The notes beneath the pieces are model-generated. The model did not search any database, was not told the DNA's origin, and worked only from the letters and a program-made list of their open reading frames with translations. From Colwellia psychrerythraea (GTDB taxonomy: Bacteria; Pseudomonadota; Gammaproteobacteria; Enterobacterales; Alteromonadaceae), in contig MAAF01000036.1 of assembly GCA_002163005.1 (NCBI GenBank), forward strand, positions 1-63,544: a DNA stretch of 63,544 bases. Reading direction: 5' to 3'. Positions 1 to 7,353 of the stretch are shown here, piece by piece. A program made the position numbers and the translations under genes. Position 1 is the first letter of the stretch. Each line of letters starts with the position of its first letter.

Positions 1-113
1 AGCGACAATAGCGCTGTGGTCCCACCTGATCCCTTTCCGAACTCAGAAGTGAAACGCAGTTGCGCCGATGGTAGTGTGGGAGTTCCCATGTGAGAGTAGG
101 ACATTGCTAAACT
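1..113 (+). rRNA. rrf: 5S ribosomal RNA, 5' end cut by window
   Basis: The first ~113 bases match the gammaproteobacterial 5S rRNA consensus, including TAGCGCTGTGGTCCCACC, CCGAACTCAGAAGTGAAACG and CGCCGATGGTAGTGTGGG. The distal helix strand ends near GACATTGCTAA. A few 5' bases lie outside the window, so this is the 3' end of an rRNA operon read rightwards. A terminator follows within about 13 bases. Confidence 0.96.
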
Positions 114-125
114 TCTATTCAGAGA

Positions 126-153
126 AGCCCGATTCGAAAGAGTCGGGCTTTTT
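126..153 (+). terminator. rho-independent terminator of the rRNA operon
   Basis: AGCCCGATT pairs with AGTCGGGCT (nine pairs with one G-U) around a CGAAAG loop and is followed by a T run. It lies directly after the 5S gene. Confidence 0.9.
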
Positions 154-196
154 GCTGTCTGGCATTTGAAACAATGACGAATAAGCGCGAATAAAT

Positions 197-217
197 TCCC
201 GCCTACTGTAGGCGGGA
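197..217. repeat. perfect 10-bp inverted repeat between the 5S gene and its remnant
   Basis: TCCCGCCTAC and GTAGGCGGGA are perfect reverse complements separated by one base. There is no T run and no gene beside it, so it resembles a REP-type palindrome more than a terminator. The function is unknown. Confidence 0.6.
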
Positions 218-229
218 TTTCAATCACGC

Positions 230-308
230 AAGATAATAGCGCTGTAATAAGCGTGTAGGTGTTTTTCTCTTTATGTGAGCTCAGGACATTGCTAAATTTC
301 TATTTAGA
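230..308 (+). pseudogene. decayed second copy of the 5S rRNA 3' region
   Basis: AGATAATAGCGCTGT (231-245) recalls the 5S start. TGAGCTCAGGACATTGCTAA (275-294) then TTCTATTTAGAGAAGCCC repeat the end of the real 5S gene and its spacer almost base for base. The conserved middle (GGTCCCACC to GTGTGGG) is missing, so it cannot be a functional 5S. It appears to be a tandem duplication of the 5S-terminator unit that then lost its core by deletion. Confidence 0.75.
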
Positions 309-310
309 GA

Positions 311-337
311 AGCCCGTTACGAAAGTGACGGGCTTTT
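311..337 (+). terminator. terminator of the duplicated 5S unit
   Basis: AGCCCGTTAC and GTGACGGGCT pair (one G-U) around GAAA and run into TTTTT. Flanking bases, including the following GCTGTCT, match the terminator at 126-153, so it is part of the same duplication. It probably serves as a second rRNA operon stop. Confidence 0.85.
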
Positions 338-339
338 TG

Positions 340-1019
340 CTGTCTAGAGATCAAAAAAACTAGCATCAATATCTGAAGGTTAAATCCTAATATGAAGTAA
401 CTCTTGCAAGTTACATTAATGGGAATGCAGGATGAGACTTATATCAAGTTGATTAAGTTATTTCCGACTCAGCGAGAATTAAAAGGTTTAAAGGTAAAGC
501 ATTGATTGAGGAGAGTGGTTACTCAGGAGAATATGCTCCTGCATTCTCTAATAAGCTGCATCCTTGCAGCGTCCTTGTCAAAATCAATAACGCGGCATGT
601 AAGCCTTTACTTTTTATTAGGTACTCACCCTTTGAGAACTCATTAGCAAACTGATAATAGCGTAAAATTAATGAAGTATAGAAATAACTATGTTTAACAA
701 ATTTTTCTTGTTCTAAGCTCGCTAATGTAGCTCTGAGTAGGGAATAAATTTAATCATAGAGCGCTCTTCAGTAGACTTTGATAAATTGTTCGCTCTATAA
801 TTCTTCAAGGCAAAGAGTTGCGTAAGAGGAGTGCTGAAATGAGAAGAGGTAAACGAAAAGACTATACCCTCTTTGATTTATATAATATCTAACTGTTTGA
901 GGTACTGATCACTATAGGCGGTATTAAGCTAATTTCAACTAGGTGTAAGTGAACAGATGTCCTTTAGCGTAACGTGATCTAACTATTTAAACCTAATAGG
1001 CCTAATAAGCAAATCTAGC
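340..1019. other. long gene-poor spacer
   Basis: No convincing coding region is seen on either strand. The only items are a short CAGGAG/CTCCTG hairpin near 526-543 and a 17-codon frame at 839 behind AAGAGGAG, too short to call. Confidence 0.5.
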
Positions 1020-1112
1020 TTAGCTTTCAAAAACACCAACTACCATTGAGATAAGAAATAATGCTGAAGCTGGGATCATAGTTAATATGAATAATGTGTT
1101 TAAATCTAACAT
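1020..1112 (-). CDS. 30-residue hydrophobic small protein
   Basis: An ATG at 1112 opens a 30-codon frame reading MLDLNTLFILTMIPASALFL followed by ISMVVGVFES and TAA. It is one continuous hydrophobic helix with acidic ends. A good ribosome site (AAGGAAAG, about four bases before the ATG) supports translation, and a TATATAG-type -10 lies just upstream. It sits about 320 bp downstream of dusA on the same strand. It is not PspG, the small protein next to dusA in enterobacteria. Possibly a single-span membrane small protein of unknown role; this rests on the SD and composition only. Confidence 0.5.
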   Translation of the reverse strand: MLDLNTLFILTMIPASALFLISMVVGVFES

Positions 1113-1382
1113 AGGTCTTTCCTTGTATATTTAGACTATATAATGAATCTAAAAAGTAATACGAATGTGTGTATTTATTACTAAGTTGCAATAAGTACTA
1201 CAAAGGTTGTGCCAATGTTATGGTTAATTGTTAACAGACTGATTAATATGATTATTTAGTTGCAGTCGTTCTTTGAATATATGAAGGGCGTTTGATTATT
1301 AATCGGTTGGTGGTTATAAAGGCTATTTTGTGGTTAAAAATACCGATAAATTATTGAAAAAGTAAATTACTAATATTTTAGG

Positions 1383-1419
1383 ATCTCAATATCGGGACAC
1401 TCATTCCCAATATTGAGAT
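1383..1419. terminator. hairpin downstream of dusA
   Basis: ATCTCAATAT and ATATTGAGAT form a 10-bp stem extended by GGG/CCC after one mismatch, with a 9-base loop. It sits 12 bases after the dusA stop on the dusA-sense strand but has no strong T run, so termination is only likely. Confidence 0.45.
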
Positions 1420-1430
1420 AAGAAGAGCTA

Positions 1431-2438
1431 TTAAGGTAAAGTAACCTTATTAAATGCATCAAGTAGTACTTGTCCACTAGCGCCATCTTTACCTGCACAC
1501 TCACTCAAGTGTTGTCTGAACTTACGCGCTCCTGATAAACCATTACAAAGCCCTAACATATGACGCAGTATATGCCATGCTCGTCCGCCACTTGCGATTG
1601 TTTCGTCGATATAGGGAACCATTAAATCTATCACTTCAGATCTTGATAATTTTGCACTGCTTGATTGGTATATTTCATTATCTGCATCCGCAAGCATATA
1701 CGGGCTGTTATATACTTCTCGCCCAATCATTACGCCATCAATATGCTGAAGGTGTTCATTCGCTTCTGAGAACGTTTTAATACCACCATTAATGGATATT
1801 TCCAAATCTTTAAAATCATTTTTTATTTGATAGACACGATCATAGTCTAAAGGGGGAACGTCACGATTCTGTTTAGGACTTAATCCAGTCAACCAGGCTT
1901 TTCTCGCATGGATAATGAAATGACGACAATCAGCTTTTGATACTTCTTCAATAAAAGTATGTAAAAATTCGTAAGAATCTAAATCATCGATACCGATCCG
2001 AGATTTTACGGTAACCGGAATATTAGTCGCTGATTGCATTTGGTTAACGCATTCAGCTACCAGAGAAGGCTCAGCCATCAAGCAAGCACCAAAACGACCA
2101 TTTTGCACTCTATCAGAAGGACAACCAACATTAATGTTTATTTCATCATAACCATATTGCTCTGCAATTTTGGCACACTCAGTCATCGCTTTAACATCAC
2201 TACCCCCTAGTTGTAATACTAATGGGTGCTCTGCATCGTTATAGGATAAATAATCTCCCTTGCCACGTAAAATTGCACCTGTAGTGACCATTTCAGTGTA
2301 AAGAACCGTGTGTTGAGTCATTAATCGATAGAAATAACGTGAATGTTTATCCGTCCAATCAAGCATGGGTGCAACGGAGAGCTTGTGGTTGATTGTAGAC
2401 CTTGCTACATATGGCTTTGTGTCAGTAATCGTGGTCAT
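1431..2438 (-). CDS. dusA: tRNA-dihydrouridine(20/20a) synthase DusA, N-terminus supplied by the integrated element
   Basis: FMN- and NADPH-dependent reduction of uridine in the tRNA D-loop. The conserved HKLSVAPMLDWTDKH start, catalytic Cys in NVGCPSDRVQNG, GGSD, and the HARKAWLTGLSPKQNR segment are all present, and the body is full length. The 38-bp attL repeat (2353-2390) codes for NHKLSVAPMLDWT, so everything upstream of it, including promoter, start codon and the first ~16 residues, comes from the island. The start at 2438 (MTTITDTKPY) is chosen because it leaves about 107 bp to the divergent integrase; the frame stays open to 2516 (361 codons). Neither start has a good SD. The displaced original 5' end is at 20595-20611. 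Confidence 0.93.
   Translation of the reverse strand: MTTITDTKPYVARSTINHKLSVAPMLDWTDKHSRYFYRLMTQHTVLYTEMVTTGAILRGKGDYLSYNDAEHPLVLQLGGSDVKAMTECAKIAEQYGYDEININVGCPSDRVQNGRFGACLMAEPSLVAECVNQMQSATNIPVTVKSRIGIDDLDSYEFLHTFIEEVSKADCRHFIIHARKAWLTGLSPKQNRDVPPLDYDRVYQIKNDFKDLEISINGGIKTFSEANEHLQHIDGVMIGREVYNSPYMLADADNEIYQSSSAKLSRSEVIDLMVPYIDETIASGGRAWHILRHMLGLCNGLSGARKFRQHLSECAGKDGASGQVLLDAFNKVTLP
2353..2390. repeat. attL: left copy of the 38-bp dusA attachment sequence
   Basis: The sequence begins GTCCAATCAAGCATG and ends GAGAGCTTGTGGTT. It is identical over 38 bases to 20557-20594 and encodes the conserved DusA segment NHKLSVAPMLDWT on the minus strand. Integration here swaps the dusA 5' end and keeps the frame. 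Confidence 0.95.
2422..2429. promoter_or_regulatory. candidate integrase arm-type site (TCAGTAAT)
   Basis: TCAGTAAT occurs 32 bases inside attL and recurs near the right ends: 17554, 17673, 20126, 20245 (inverted partner at 20232) and 20370. Repeats near both termini of an element are expected for recombinase or excisionase arm binding. The motif is short and the role is inferred. Confidence 0.35.
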
Positions 2439-2545
2439 TTTATTAAGGTCCAAATCGGCTTGAATCGCCTGTACTTTCGTTGAGTTTCCATATAGGGTGT
2501 CCCAAATGGGCCCCATCTTTTGTAGGACAATTAAGGAATAATACT

Positions 2546-3613
2546 ATGGCATCAGTAACAATTGAAAAACGCCAAAAAGTAAATGGAGATTTCACCTATC
2601 GCTGTACAGTTCGAGTAAAAAAGAATAGTGCGATTATACATAGGGAATCTAGAACATTCAGCAAAAAAGAATTAGCGAAGACTTGGGGAAGGATCAGAAA
2701 AGATGAAATTGAACTTAATAGTATTATTCATCAAGAAAAGAATATTTCAATTGCTGAATTACTAGACCTATATATCAATGATGTAGATTTATGGGCAGGA
2801 ACAGGAAGAACTAAACGATACGTAGTCGAGATGTTACGCGATTCTCCTATTGCATCAGTTTTAGCAAATGAACTTAAAACTAGTGATTTAATTAAGCATT
2901 GCAAAATGCGCAGGGATGCAGGGGCTGGAGGTGCAACTGTTTATCACGACATAGCATATTTACGGAGCGTAATGAAAAAAGCTCTTCCTGTCTTTGATGT
3001 AAAAGCAAATTGGAAAATCTTTGAAGATGCAGTTCCTGTATTAATTGACATGAAACTTGTTGGTAAAAGCCAAAAGCGTACACGCAGACCCACAGAAAAT
3101 GAATTGGAAAGGCTTATAGAGGCATTAACAGAAAGACAGAAGCAACAAAGTAGTAAAATCCCCTTTGTCGATATTCTTAATTTTTCCATACTGACATGTA
3201 TGAGAATAGGTGAAGTCTGTAAGATTAAATGGGAAGATTTAAATCATGAACACAAAACGGTAATTGTAAGAGATAGAAAAGACCCTAGGAAAAAAGAGGG
3301 CAACCATATGACCGTACCGTTGTTAGCTGGTTCATACGACATAGTGAAAAAGCAGTCAGAAACAGATGATAGAATCTTTCCTTATAACTCTACGTCTGTA
3401 ACAGCTGGTTTTCAGCGTGTAAGAACAGCTTTAGGTATAACTGACCTAAGGTATCATGATTTAAGACGAGAGGGCGCTTCTAGGTTATTTGAGAAAGGTT
3501 ATAGTATTGAAGAGGTGGCACAAGTTACAGGTCACAGAAATTTGAATATATTGTGGCAAGTGTATACTCAGTTATTCCCTCATAAGCTGCATGACAAATT
3601 TACTGAAGAATAA
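2546..3613 (+). CDS. tyrosine recombinase/integrase of the dusA island
   Basis: Phage-type site-specific recombinase, 355 residues. The C-terminal catalytic domain shows Arg in CMRIGEVCKIKWEDL, the HDLRRE box (H-x-x-R), TGHRN (second His) and the nucleophile Tyr in WQVYTQL near the end. A SAM-like core-binding domain occupies roughly residues 50-150, and an N-terminal arm-binding segment precedes it. ATG 2546 is chosen because AAGGAAT lies seven bases upstream; the frame is open to 2480 but overlaps the dusA control region. It is the gene nearest attL, transcribed away from dusA, and presumably catalyses recombination at the dusA core. Confidence 0.93.
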   Translation: MASVTIEKRQKVNGDFTYRCTVRVKKNSAIIHRESRTFSKKELAKTWGRIRKDEIELNSIIHQEKNISIAELLDLYINDVDLWAGTGRTKRYVVEMLRDSPIASVLANELKTSDLIKHCKMRRDAGAGGATVYHDIAYLRSVMKKALPVFDVKANWKIFEDAVPVLIDMKLVGKSQKRTRRPTENELERLIEALTERQKQQSSKIPFVDILNFSILTCMRIGEVCKIKWEDLNHEHKTVIVRDRKDPRKKEGNHMTVPLLAGSYDIVKKQSETDDRIFPYNSTSVTAGFQRVRTALGITDLRYHDLRREGASRLFEKGYSIEEVAQVTGHRNLNILWQVYTQLFPHKLHDKFTEE

Positions 3614-3667
3614 CTGATTTAGAAACAGATTAAACCTACTTCGCATTATGAGCACCTTTGCCACAGA

Positions 3668-3817
3668 CTGTGTGAAAACTCCTAGCGTAAATTTTTTATG
3701 CGACGCTACGTAAATTAACAGGTGGTTTGTTATCAAACGTACTACAGAATTTAATCTACAGCGCCTTTTTTCGTTGATATTATCGAATTACACCAGTTCA
3801 AAATAGTTTTCACACAG
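3668..3817 (+). mobile_element. 150-bp MITE, left copy
   Basis: Ends in 13-bp terminal inverted repeats (CTGTGTGAAAACT / AGTTTTCACACAG), is non-coding, and is 150 bp long. It is the reverse complement of 5312-5461 with only a handful of mismatches. Size, TIRs and lack of coding capacity fit a miniature inverted-repeat transposable element mobilised in trans by an unseen transposase. No clear target duplication was found. Confidence 0.8.
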
Positions 3818-4057
3818 GCTGGCCACAAAGCGGTCTTAATTATTAGAACAATGGGCTTAACTTTTATGTCCACTTTATTCAAGGGTAGCTGACATAAGCA
3901 GTATTTTTCTATCTCGCTAACGCCCCTATAGCGCCACAGAAATATTATTTTAGTAGCACTGTTAAGTTGCTGATAATTTGTAGTTTACAGAAGTAAAAGT
4001 CGACCACATAAATCGACTCAAAGGCTATTGATAACAATCTGTTTTCATAAATTAGTT
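3818..4057. other. spacer downstream of the LRR gene, possible weak attC-like end
   Basis: No gene is seen. On the minus strand, downstream of the LRR gene, CTTAACAGTGCTAC is followed by GGCGCTATAGGGGCGTTAGC (3937-3956), which recalls the terminal part of an integron attC site. The two arms pair poorly, so this is only a hint that the LRR gene might also have been a cassette. Confidence 0.25.
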
Positions 4058-4981
4058 TTATTTAAACGCTTCATCAAAAGTTAGACCCGTCATGCGTAAT
4101 TCTGCTTGATTATGGCCTTTAGCTTCCAAGTGCTTTTGAATATCTTTTATTTTTACGGAGAAATTACGCTTATTATTAAACAGAACAAACTTCAAGTTAG
4201 GCATGTCATATAAAAAATCAAGTTCACCATCTTCAAGCTTACAGTCAAGCCGTAACCTTGTTAAGGTTTTCAAGTTTTTTAGCCACCTAAGATCTTGCAT
4301 TGCTCCACCAATAAAAATTTCATTGATTGAGCTGAGGTTGCTGAGCACAGAGTAATCATTGTCTACTTTACACTTATCTAACCAAAGTGACTCAAGCTTA
4401 GGTAAGTCAATTGCAGCACTAACGTTAGCAAGCTTTCCGCAGTTACCTATTTCAAGATATCTCAATTTTTTAAAGTTATTAATAGCATCTAAGGAACTTA
4501 ATGTTCTAGTTCCCACTAACTCTAAGAACTCCAACGAAACCATCTTTTCAAAGCTATTAAAATCTTCTTTTTTATAACCCCTGATAACTACAGACTTTAA
4601 ATTATCTAAATTTTTTAGGTTATGCTCAAAGCCTTTACACCAATCAGAATTAAGATGCTTTAAGTGTGTTAGCTTATTAAGTGCTAAATCACACTTTGAG
4701 CCAGCGCCAATATCGATAAAAAGCCTCTCAATATAAGAAAGCTCAGATATACTTTGCCAATCTATATCATCACCACGTATATTCAACTCCGTAATTTTGT
4801 CTTTATATTTTATCAGCCGGCTAACATCATGCCATTTCCCATGAGATAGCGATAGAACATCAAAGGGTTTATGAGCTATATAGTCAATGACTTCTTCACT
4901 TAGCCTATCTTTAACAACGACGTATAATGAATCATTCCACATTTTATATACCTGACACCTCGGGGGCAATTCAATTATCAT
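4058..4981 (-). CDS. leucine-rich-repeat protein between two MITEs
   Basis: 307 residues. From about residue 65 onward it is built of irregular LRR units of 22-26 residues with the L-x-x-L-x-L spacing, for example LTHLKHLNSDWCKG, LDNLKSVVIRG, FKKLRYLEIGNC, LPKLESLWLDKC and LKTLTRLRLDC. No signal peptide or membrane span is visible, so it is probably a cytoplasmic binding protein; the ligand is unknown. The gene is isolated, transcribed opposite to the integrase, and enclosed by the inverted MITE pair, which marks it as accessory cargo. LRR proteins in islands are sometimes defence or effector proteins, but nothing here shows that. Confidence 0.75.
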   Translation of the reverse strand: MIIELPPRCQVYKMWNDSLYVVVKDRLSEEVIDYIAHKPFDVLSLSHGKWHDVSRLIKYKDKITELNIRGDDIDWQSISELSYIERLFIDIGAGSKCDLALNKLTHLKHLNSDWCKGFEHNLKNLDNLKSVVIRGYKKEDFNSFEKMVSLEFLELVGTRTLSSLDAINNFKKLRYLEIGNCGKLANVSAAIDLPKLESLWLDKCKVDNDYSVLSNLSSINEIFIGGAMQDLRWLKNLKTLTRLRLDCKLEDGELDFLYDMPNLKFVLFNNKRNFSVKIKDIQKHLEAKGHNQAELRMTGLTFDEAFK

Positions 4982-5311
4982 TTACAAAACTCCAATTTAT
5001 CTAATTTTTTTAGCAGATCGTTGCTGTTTTTTGAACGAGGATTTTCAGCTATTGAATTACTTTCATTGGCCCTTATTTTCAGTAGTTCCAATTTTTCAAT
5101 GAAAATTGCTAAATTATACGTTGATTATTTTTACCATCAATATGAAACAATGCAAATATCTCTTCTATATTTTTTGAGTGTTTTTAAATGCATAAGTCCT
5201 ATCTCACTATGTGCCACAAAGCGTCATAAGATTTAGAAAGTTATGTCAGCTTTATGATCGGAAAGTTGACCTTAATATTTGGGGAGGCTTTATGTCTCCA
5301 ATGCGCACAGG
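4982..5311. other. spacer upstream of the LRR gene
   Basis: A 71-codon plus-strand frame at 5021-5236 has no SD, an odd composition and no recognisable domain; I treat it as chance. Nothing else is seen before the right MITE. Confidence 0.4.
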
Positions 5312-5461
5312 TTGTGTGAAAACTATTTTGAACTGGTGTAATTCGATAATATCAACGAAATAAGGCGCTGTAGATTAAATTCTGTAGTGCGTTTGATAAT
5401 AAACCACCTGTTAATTTACGTAGCGTCGCATAAAAAATTTACGCTGGGAGTTTTCACACAG
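5312..5461 (-). mobile_element. 150-bp MITE, right copy (inverted)
   Basis: Same length and termini as the copy at 3668 but in opposite orientation: TTGTGTGAAAACT at its left end and AGTTTTCACACAG at its right. About 97% identical to the left copy after reverse complementing. The pair could fold into a long stem or act as composite ends around the LRR gene (1.8 kb in total). Confidence 0.8.
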
Positions 5462-6028
5462 TCTGAGCACTAAGGAGGCATTGGCACTAGGTTAATAATA
5501 GTGCAAAAAATTAAACTACTTGGGGCATTGTGCAACACTCGCTACGCGAAGAAAAACGAACAAACGCAAAGCTGACAAATCACTGTAGGCCTTGACACTT
5601 AACGCTTGCAGAGGAGCTTTGAAAAAACTTTACCCCCGTATTACTAAACGGGAGTAAAACCTTTCATATCCTCCCACCGCTCAATTCCTCTTCCTCGTTG
5701 CTCAGGCTTCGCCCTCGTCCTCGTCATCATCGCTCAAGGTCGTCAATTGAAAGCTCAGTTGCCTAAAAGTAATAACAGTAATCATTAAGTAAAGAATAAA
5801 GAAAAGGTCAAAAGAGGGTTCCAAAGAGCTTCAAGCCTAATTTAGTAAAGTAAAATAAAGGTTTCTAAGAACATTTTTAAATACACAAAAATAACCTCAG
5901 ACACTCCTTGATTTTCATTGACAAAATTATTCTCTCACTCTGTTTGATTAGCATCAAATTAAGCGCGCACCCCTATGTTTCTACGAAACGGGTACACATT
6001 AAATTGACACTATCAAGGAACTTAGAGC
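5462..6028. other. non-coding region, possible filamentous phage intergenic/origin region
   Basis: 567 bp without a credible gene, lying downstream of the phage structural block. It contains a CCCGT/ACGGG hairpin inside CCCCCGTATTACTAAACGGG (about 5633-5652) and a pyrimidine-rich, CTC-repeated stretch at about 5670-5745. Rolling-circle filamentous phages carry origin and packaging hairpins in such intergenic regions; an assignment here is a guess. Confidence 0.3.
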
Positions 6029-6163
6029 ATGACTGATATTGAAGCTGAAATCGCTAGCACTTTAAAAGAGATTGAAGAACTAAAGGAAGAGACACGGGCA
6101 ATTGTGGCAAAAATGAAGAAACTAAATACTGCTGATAAAAAGGAAGTTAATAATGATAATTAA
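6029..6163 (+). CDS. 44-residue charged helical small protein
   Basis: ATG at 6029 behind AAGGAAC (nine-base spacing) opens a frame of 44 codons starting MTDIEAEIASTLKEIEELKE and ending NNDN. Heptad-like spacing of I/L with E/K predicts a short coiled coil. The next small frame (6153) starts inside its last codons. It lies on the strand opposite to the phage module. No family recognised. Confidence 0.5.
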   Translation: MTDIEAEIASTLKEIEELKEETRAIVAKMKKLNTADKKEVNNDN

Positions 6164-6332
6164 AATTGTTGATTCAGAGCCTGAGTTTGTTGATGGACGG
6201 AAGCATTATCTTCGGTTTATGACTACGCTTTCACTGGTTGAAGTCAGAGCCAATACGAGACATACATATAAAAAAGCCCCCGATAGAAGGAGGCTTTATC
6301 TTACTAGTATCCAAGTGAGCTTTAGCTTTTAG
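6153..6332 (+). CDS. 59-codon frame, possibly a truncated gene
   Basis: ATG at 6153 overlaps the end of the 44-residue gene. The frame starts MIIKIVDSEPEFVDGRKHYL and looks natural for about 46 residues. It then runs through the terminator hairpin at 6269-6300 and into the 3' end of the PEP-CTERM gene. This suggests a gene whose 3' part was lost when the neighbouring segment was acquired. Translational coupling to the preceding gene is plausible. No domain recognised. Confidence 0.3.
   Translation: MIIKIVDSEPEFVDGRKHYLRFMTTLSLVEVRANTRHTYKKAPDRRRLYLTSIQVSFSF
6269..6300 (-). terminator. terminator after the PEP-CTERM gene
   Basis: AAAGCCCCC and GGAGGCTTT pair (one mismatch) around GATAGAA, with A/T runs on both sides, so it can act in either direction. 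It lies about 22 bases beyond the stop of the minus-strand gene at 6322. Confidence 0.65.
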
Positions 6333-6957
6333 TTTTTCGACGGTTGAAGCCTAAACCCAACAGAGCTAAGCTTAACAAGCCAAGAGTAGCAGGATTAGGA
6401 ACCGATGACGGAGCGGTTTTCCAACTAAGATCATCTATCCAAAACCAGCTGTCTTCCACTTGTTCTGTAAACCTAATTCGATCAAAATCACCAGTAAATA
6501 AGAACTGAGTAGTATTTCCCACTATGCTATTCGAAACTGTAAGTTGCGCATCCTGAACCCCACCTAGAAGAGACTCAAATAAATAGCTTGCCGAATTATT
6601 TGTTCTAAACAAGAAAGAAAGTTCTGAAACATTTTCATCAAAAAGTATTTCAGAGATACTAATACCTGCAGCAACACCACAAGGCGGTGTAACACCTATG
6701 CTGACCCAAGCACTACCAGTAAGACCACCAACATTACAGCTACTGTTAATATGTGAAGTTGGTCCACCACCAACTATTGAGTTAAATGTAATGCCATTTC
6801 CACTGAACTGAGTCGTTGCTAACTCTGCATTAGCTCCACTTCTATCGAAGCTTTCAAAGCTATTTGGATTTGATGCTGTCGCGTTCCCAAAAGTGATTAG
6901 GCCCGCGTTTGCAGTACCAGTGATTAAAACGGCCAATAATAAAAAAAAATTTATCAT
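6322..6957 (-). CDS. secreted protein with a PEP-CTERM-like sorting tail (PNP variant)
   Basis: 211 residues. An N-terminal signal peptide (MINFFLLLAVLITGTANA, cleavage after ANA) precedes a Ser/Asn/Gly-rich extracellular domain with two Cys at about 74 and 88. The C-terminus reads VPNPATLGLLSLALLGLG then FNRRKTKS, the layout of a PEP-CTERM tripartite signal: short motif, hydrophobic helix, Arg/Lys cluster. The canonical PEP is PNP here. PEP-CTERM proteins are processed by exosortase/EpsH systems and often end up in exopolysaccharide. AAGGAAG precedes the ATG. It sits at the distal end of the phage gene block as probable cargo. No exosortase is in the window. Confidence 0.75.
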   Translation of the reverse strand: MINFFLLLAVLITGTANAGLITFGNATASNPNSFESFDRSGANAELATTQFSGNGITFNSIVGGGPTSHINSSCNVGGLTGSAWVSIGVTPPCGVAAGISISEILFDENVSELSFLFRTNNSASYLFESLLGGVQDAQLTVSNSIVGNTTQFLFTGDFDRIRFTEQVEDSWFWIDDLSWKTAPSSVPNPATLGLLSLALLGLGFNRRKTKS

Positions 6958-7128
6958 TTCATTGCTTCCTTTTGCTGATTAAGATTAAAGTAATCATTTA
7001 TTTTAAATAGCAAAAAACAAGCCATGTATTTAAGTTATTAATTTCTTTGACCTTATTTACCTAAAAAATAATTATCTTTAAATTATGTAAAATTAACTGA
7101 CAGATGATGTAATTAGCCCTTTCTTTTC

Positions 7129-7326
7129 TTAGCTATAAATAGCCAGTAATTCGCTTGAGTTACTCAATGCCATTTGATCAATGATATTTGCAATAACATC
7201 ATTTATCTCAATATCATCTATAACTTTATCCAACTCAACTAACGCACGCGCTATCACCTTAAATTCTGCATCATTGAAAACGTTAAACCTTGAAGATAAC
7301 AATTCATTTTCTTCAAGTGTAAGCAT
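7129..7326 (-). CDS. 65-residue hypothetical protein of the phage module
   Basis: Small acidic protein starting MLTLEENELLSSRFNVFNDA, mostly helical, with no Cys and no membrane span. AGAGGAAT seven bases before the ATG is a good ribosome site. It follows the Zot-like gene by 27 bases on the same strand, so it is probably the last gene of the phage transcript. No family recognised. Confidence 0.6.
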   Translation of the reverse strand: MLTLEENELLSSRFNVFNDAEFKVIARALVELDKVIDDIEINDVIANIIDQMALSNSSELLAIYS

Positions 7327-7353
7327 TTTATATTCCTCTATTTAATTAAAAAT

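Noticed and set aside
839..892. 17-codon frame behind AAGAGGAG in the spacer after the rRNA operon
   Set aside because: Too short and without a hydrophobic or otherwise distinctive profile; the purine-rich stretch alone is not enough.
3937..3956. attC-like end GGCGCTATAGGGGCGTTAGC after the LRR gene
   Set aside because: Looks like an R' end but its partner arm pairs poorly, so I did not count it among the attC-like sites.
5021..5236. 71-codon plus-strand frame between the LRR gene and the right MITE
   Set aside because: No SD, no recognisable domain, unnatural composition; more likely chance in A+T-rich DNA.
5633..5652. Hairpin CCCCCGTATTACTAAACGGG as phage replication origin
   Set aside because: Only a five-base stem and no nick-site motif that I can recognise; recorded only as a possible intergenic feature.
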